DNA of 64,000 bases from Pseudisothecium myosuroides (Eukaryota; Streptophyta; Bryopsida; Hypnales; Lembophyllaceae), in NCBI GenBank assembly GCA_951799445.1, contig OX637289.1, forward strand, positions 5,299,321 through 5,363,320, read 5' to 3'. The notes beneath the pieces are model-generated. The model was not told where the DNA came from and searched no databases. It saw nothing but the letters and a program-made list of their open reading frames with translations. Shown here piece after piece: positions 62,823-64,000 of the stretch. Position 1 is the stretch's first letter; each line of letters begins with the position of its first letter. The position numbers and the translations under genes were made by a program.

Positions 62823-64000
62823 CTACAATTTCACTTTCTTTCTCTTTGATAATGCAGAATACACATAGTTTGCATCTCCGGACTCTTGCAATCCTGTGTA
62901 AAACAAGTCAATGTCTTCAATGCAATGATTCTCCAAGAGTAAGTCCATCATAGCTCCAAGCACTTTGTAACCACCAACAGCTTTACACTTATAAAATCCA
63001 ATTCTCTTTAGAGATATGTTGGTCTTGAGGGCTTCTAAGATAGCCAAAACGTTCTCAATGTCTTCTATACCGTGCGAAGATATATCGTGTATGTCAATCA
63101 AACCCAATTCTAGCAAGGAAGAGTTGGTGCAAATCATGTCAACTAAAGCTTTAATCCCCTCTTTCCCTCCAATTGATCCCTGTAAACTGAAGTGGGTGAG
63201 GGTGGTATTGGGTTGGAGATTGTTGGTCTTGGGCATTAGCGGATCCAACAATGCCTTCAACTCCAAACTGCTAGAAACTCCACAAGTTAGGGAATTAAGA
63301 GATTGATTGGAACACAACGCAATTCCTATGCTGGTGTATCCTCTTGTGAAGGCCTCCTTGACCCTAAATGTAGTAGAATAATTGATAGAGAGTTTTTTGA
63401 AGGATGTGCTTGAGGCAAGCATGCCACTAATATGTTCAAGCTGAGCATCGAATGTTATATCTTCAAATAGCAGGTATTCAAGCACACTGGGAGGGCCTTG
63501 GAAGGGCTTCATCAACTGCTCCATTCCCTCTCCATCCAACTTCTCCGCCCGCATTGCAAATGATTTGAGGATTCTAAGATTTCGGGGCACAGCAATATTG
63601 GCTGTAAACTCCGCAGCCACCTCTCTGCCCATCACTTCCTTTAAGTCACCCAACAATATACTGAGATCTTGAATACCGTCATTTCCAACAAGCACACTTG
63701 AGACACACTTGGCAAATCGGACTGGGGAGACCCCATAAAGCCGAAGATTGAGTTTTCTGATACCATGACCGGACTGACGGAGTGCCTCACCAAATGCTTC
63801 CACGTGTTTGCAATAACCGTCCCAGAACAGTGTGATTAGCAATTCCTCACGAAATACAATTTCTGATGAAGCAACTGCCTCGAGAAACTCTCGATAACTT
63901 GCTTCCACGCCGGTGCCATGGAAAAGTATGAACCTACAGTTTCCAAATCGAATTCTGACTATCGAGTCTCCTACAAAATCCACCCAGTCGCACCAGCGTT
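62823..64000 (-). CDS. LRR domain, 5' part of the Roco locus (partial at right edge)
   Basis: The frame is open from the window edge to TAG at 62825-62823, over 390 codons. It shows irregular leucine-rich repeats of the ribonuclease-inhibitor type, e.g. IRKLNLRLYGVSP, LNSLTCGVSSSLELKALL, TTLTHFSLQGSIGGKEGIKA (split), SLLELGLIDIHDIS and CIEDIDLFYTGLQ. It ends LSKRKKVKL. No ATG start is visible inside the window; the annotated first codon near 63983 would be GTG, so the exon continues to the right. The same frame continues past the TAG into the Roc domain start, as expected of an LRR-Roc-COR gene with a nonsense codon. Confidence 0.8.
   Translation of the reverse strand, partial: RWCDWVDFVGDSIVRIRFGNCRFILFHGTGVEASYREFLEAVASSEIVFREELLITLFWDGYCKHVEAFGEALRQSGHGIRKLNLRLYGVSPVRFAKCVSSVLVGNDGIQDLSILLGDLKEVMGREVAAEFTANIAVPRNLRILKSFAMRAEKLDGEGMEQLMKPFQGPPSVLEYLLFEDITFDAQLEHISGMLASSTSFKKLSINYSTTFRVKEAFTRGYTSIGIALCSNQSLNSLTCGVSSSLELKALLDPLMPKTNNLQPNTTLTHFSLQGSIGGKEGIKALVDMICTNSSLLELGLIDIHDISSHGIEDIENVLAILEALKTNISLKRIGFYKCKAVGGYKVLGAMMDLLLENHCIEDIDLFYTGLQESGDANYVYSALSKRKKVKL

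Noticed and set aside
63016..63306. 96-codon plus-strand frame
   Set aside because: Antisense to the LRR exon, which has clear leucine-rich periodicity.

Overview
This window is nuclear DNA of a land plant. It carries widely spaced, intron-rich genes (up to 24 exons) with GT-AG introns, a cytochrome P450 of the plant CYP71 clan, a plant-type FQR/WrbA quinone reductase, a plant-type topoisomerase III-alpha with GRF and CCHC zinc fingers, and a TORNADO1-like Roco (Roc-COR) locus. A QueC-like gene, the Roco locus and very AT-rich, repeat-dense intergenic DNA suggest a non-seed plant such as a moss, liverwort or fern ally. That placement is inference; I cannot name the species.

Layout. (1) 0.3-2.7 kb, minus: a six-exon QueC-like PP-loop ATPase gene, found only by joining short exons and divergent from the next gene. 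(2) 3.2-7.3 kb, plus: a five-exon P450. (3) 8.9-10.9 kb, minus: a three-exon flavodoxin-like NAD(P)H:quinone reductase. (4) 12.5-34.5 kb: a repeat field without a convincing host gene. It holds several families of piggyBac-like non-autonomous elements (TTAA target, CCC... ends), Stowaway-like elements with TA duplications, a 1-kb SINE-containing hairpin, and a 7.9-kb CACTA element with matching 3-bp target duplications and nested insertions. (5) 34.6-35.3 kb, plus: an eIF1A-like gene just outside the CACTA element, with a frameshifted C-terminus. (6) 35.7-40.1 kb: more repeats. (7) 40.1-49.4 kb, minus: a 24-exon TOP3A, reconstructed completely (986 codons). (8) 50-58 kb: foldback-rich repeats. 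(9) 58.1-64 kb, minus: a Roc-COR GTPase gene preceded by an LRR reading frame that ends at one in-frame TAG and runs off the right edge.

The genes do not form one pathway. TOP3A is expected in the RTR complex that dissolves recombination intermediates. FQR and the P450 are redox enzymes. The eIF1A copy relates to translation initiation, and the Roco protein to GTPase signalling. Exon joins were made by hand from frame continuity and splice motifs; family names come from recognised motifs. No database search was run.
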